Shown here piece by piece: positions 62,621 to 64,000 of a DNA stretch of 64,000 nucleotides. The DNA comes from Deltaproteobacteria bacterium (GTDB lineage: Bacteria; Desulfobacterota; Desulfobacteria; Desulfobacterales; UBA5852). Location of the stretch: NCBI GenBank assembly GCA_020444045.1, contig JAHLLS010000021.1, positions 1 through 64,000 on the forward strand. Reading direction: 5' to 3'. The translations under genes were made by a program, and so were the position numbers. How positions within the stretch are numbered: the first letter of the stretch is position 1; the number at the start of each line of letters is the position of its first letter. The notes beneath the pieces were generated by a model that saw nothing but the letters and a program-made list of their open reading frames with translations, made no database searches and had not been told where the DNA came from.

Positions 62621-63106
62621 TCAACTCCCCACATCGGCCGGATCGATCTTGGCGTTGTCGGACGGCGCATTGGCCCGCCGTTTCCGAGGTTGTCTGAGAA
62701 AATGATACGCCACGGCAATCGATGCGATAAGGGTGGCAATGCCGATGACGGACAACCCCTCGTAATCTTTCACATCCATTATGATCACCTTGCGGGTAAT
62801 GGCGATCAGGGCGACTTCCAGGACGATTTCCGAATGCACGACCTTCTGGGCCAGATAGGCCTTGATGGTTTCCAAAAGCTCGACACCGATCAGGATCAGC
62901 AGAAAAAAGCCGAATATGTCGAGCAAATCATCGATTTCCAGCCAGAAAAGCGGCGGCGTAAGAATATCGGCAACAATGAGATAGGCCAGTTCGACGGTCG
63001 AAATCAGGACCACCACAATCATCATGAAAATCAACGAAACGATGATCCCATGTTCGAATTTTTGTATCAAACGGGTTACCATCAAGAAGTGCTCCTTGTC
63101 TTTCAC
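62621..63106 (-). CDS. psiE: PsiE-family membrane protein
   Basis: 161 residues with four membrane helices (about 21-42, 57-78, 80-100 area and 115-135). The pattern of long hydrophobic stretches and ETIKAYLAQKVVHSEIVLEVALIAITRKVIIMD near 80-112 matches the phosphate-starvation-inducible E (PsiE) family. Function is not known; it is a phosphate-limitation gene in enterobacteria. ATG 63106, 19 bp downstream of the universal stress protein's stop, so probably in an operon with it. Confidence 0.8.
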   Translation of the reverse strand: MKDKEHFLMVTRLIQKFEHGIIVSLIFMMIVVVLISTVELAYLIVADILTPPLFWLEIDDLLDIFGFFLLILIGVELLETIKAYLAQKVVHSEIVLEVALIAITRKVIIMDVKDYEGLSVIGIATLIASIAVAYHFLRQPRKRRANAPSDNAKIDPADVGS

Positions 63107-63124
63107 TGTCAGGACGAGGTTATG

Positions 63125-64000
63125 TCAGGGCACCACCCAGAGAGCCATGCCGTCGGCCTTCTGGAGGAGGCTTCGCGATACACTGCCGGTAAACATGCTT
63201 TTGCTCCTTCCGCGTCGGCCCATGACCACCGTCCCATAGGTATGGTCTGAGGCATAATTCTGAATCGATCGCGCAACGGACAGCTTCCCGTCGAGGGTGT
63301 CCACCTTCAGGCGGTCTTTTTCCATACCGTTCTTTTCCAATAGGGCCAGGGCCTGTTGATAAAAATTCTCCATGCAGTGCCGGTCGTCGTTCAGCAGAAC
63401 CGTTTCGGCGTCCTGGGTTGTTGCCGCTTCCATCTCGATCTCGCAGTAGTCCTGAAATCGCGGGCGAATATGAAGGACATGGATGGCGTGCGTCGAATGG
63501 CCGGAGAGCATGAACGCCATATGGTCCAGAGCGCGCAGCGCAGATTGGCTGCCATCGGCGGCCAATAGAATTTTATCCGAAGATACCGTTCCATCCACTA
63601 CCCATATGGGGATCAGCTCGGAGTGTTCGACAAGGTTGGCGGTGACACTGCCCATAAGCCATTTCTGCAGAGAGGATGCCCCCCGGCGGGCAACCAGAAT
63701 GGCATCATAATGCTTCGCCGTGCCCAGCGCAATAATATCATCCGCCACCCCGGTGCTCATGGGCATGGTAAGAATCTCGATCCGGCTTTCGTCCACACCC
63801 TGACGGGCCATCCGCCGGGCAGCCGCATCCAAAACTTCCCGGGCCTTGGAATCGTTTTTGGCCATCATTTTTTCCAGTGTCCGCCTTGCACTCTCTTTCC
63901 GCCGCGCCTCATCCGTCAGGTACTGCGACAGGGCCGGTTGAACATGCAGCAGGACAAACCGCGACGGGGTAATAGTTGCGGCCATGCGCGCGGCATAGTG
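63125..64000 (-). CDS. Double universal stress protein, cut by the window end
   Basis: At least 291 residues, with the N-terminus beyond 64000. The frame stays open past the ATG at 63985, and the upstream residues (HYAARMAATI) read as helix 1 of a USP domain, so the real start lies outside. Two USP domains are visible: the first ends with ILVARRGASSLQKWLMGSVTANLVEHS, and the second begins KILLAADGSQSALRALDHM near 155 and ends VVMGRRGRSKSMFTGSVSRSLLQKA. The GxxGx(9)GS ATP-binding pattern is present in both. Cytoplasmic stress protein; partner of psiE in the operon. Confidence 0.85.
   Translation of the reverse strand, partial: HYAARMAATITPSRFVLLHVQPALSQYLTDEARRKESARRTLEKMMAKNDSKAREVLDAAARRMARQGVDESRIEILTMPMSTGVADDIIALGTAKHYDAILVARRGASSLQKWLMGSVTANLVEHSELIPIWVVDGTVSSDKILLAADGSQSALRALDHMAFMLSGHSTHAIHVLHIRPRFQDYCEIEMEAATTQDAETVLLNDDRHCMENFYQQALALLEKNGMEKDRLKVDTLDGKLSVARSIQNYASDHTYGTVVMGRRGRSKSMFTGSVSRSLLQKADGMALWVVP

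Noticed and set aside
1..64000. tRNA, rRNA or CRISPR arrays
   Set aside because: Looked for TPsiC-loop-like gttcgaatc strings with stems, rRNA-conserved blocks and regularly spaced short repeats; none seen. A tRNAscan or CRISPR search would be decisive.

Overview
The window reads as an ordinary stretch of chromosome from a GC-rich, Gram-negative, anaerobic-type bacterium. It is most consistent with a sulfate-reducing Desulfobacterota lineage (a relative of Desulfosarcina). This placement is an inference from gene content: acetyl-CoA synthetase beside a sodium:solute symporter with a tiny accessory protein, a CooC-type ATPase, NosL-like and AmmeMemoRadiSam-A proteins, lineage-type LuxR regulators, and dispersed palindromic repeats of a style I associate with that group. 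I see no rRNA, tRNA, CRISPR array, transposase, prophage or integrase gene. About sixty protein genes are supported, including three short ones of 11, 28 and 56 codons.

Layout. 1-5.1 kb: FmdB-type zinc ribbon, degenerate receiver, hydrolase, MFS transporter, then an AT-rich islet with two overlapping unrecognised ORFs. 5.1-12.9 kb: ModF-like double ATPase, CooC-like ATPase, two Nudix enzymes, a dehydrogenase, Hsp33 and a Glu-rich coiled-coil protein. 13.0-18.0 kb: one six-gene operon joining a NitT/TauT-type ABC importer to MenG- and MenA-type menaquinone enzymes and a TauE-like exporter. 18.0-29.1 kb (minus strand): YvcK, two overlapping paralogous LuxR regulators, a twin-domain NosL protein, YceD, a thioesterase, and a two-gene unit of an SPFH membrane protein with a tandem-AAA Lon-type protease.

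29.8-39.5 kb: an acetate-use region. It holds acs, a symporter, a 28-residue accessory protein, a receiver whose phospho-Asp is Glu, a membrane kinase-like protein lacking its His and fused to a DEDDh exonuclease, and a double cNMP-binding/CBS/nucleotidyltransferase protein. 39.6-44.5 kb: trpEGDCF behind a classical attenuator with four consecutive Trp codons. 44.5-48.0 kb: aat, clpA and clpS, an N-degron pathway set. 48.2-54.6 kb: secA, an M23 peptidase preceded by a c-di-GMP-I riboswitch with its own terminator, folD and argC. 54.8-64.0 kb: YibQ-like deacetylase, AMMECR1 protein, a lipoprotein, phosphoglucomutase, a ferritin-like protein, a WYL regulator, a methyltransferase, Nudix, PsiE and a double universal stress protein cut by the window end.

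The strongest leads for new biology are: (1) the acetate cluster, in which both partners of a would-be phosphorelay have lost their phosphorylated residue and the kinase relic carries an exonuclease; (2) the coupled SPFH plus tandem-AAA/Lon pair, which looks like a soluble counterpart of FtsH-HflKC; (3) the ABC importer locked into a menaquinone operon; (4) the c-di-GMP riboswitch over a cell-wall peptidase.
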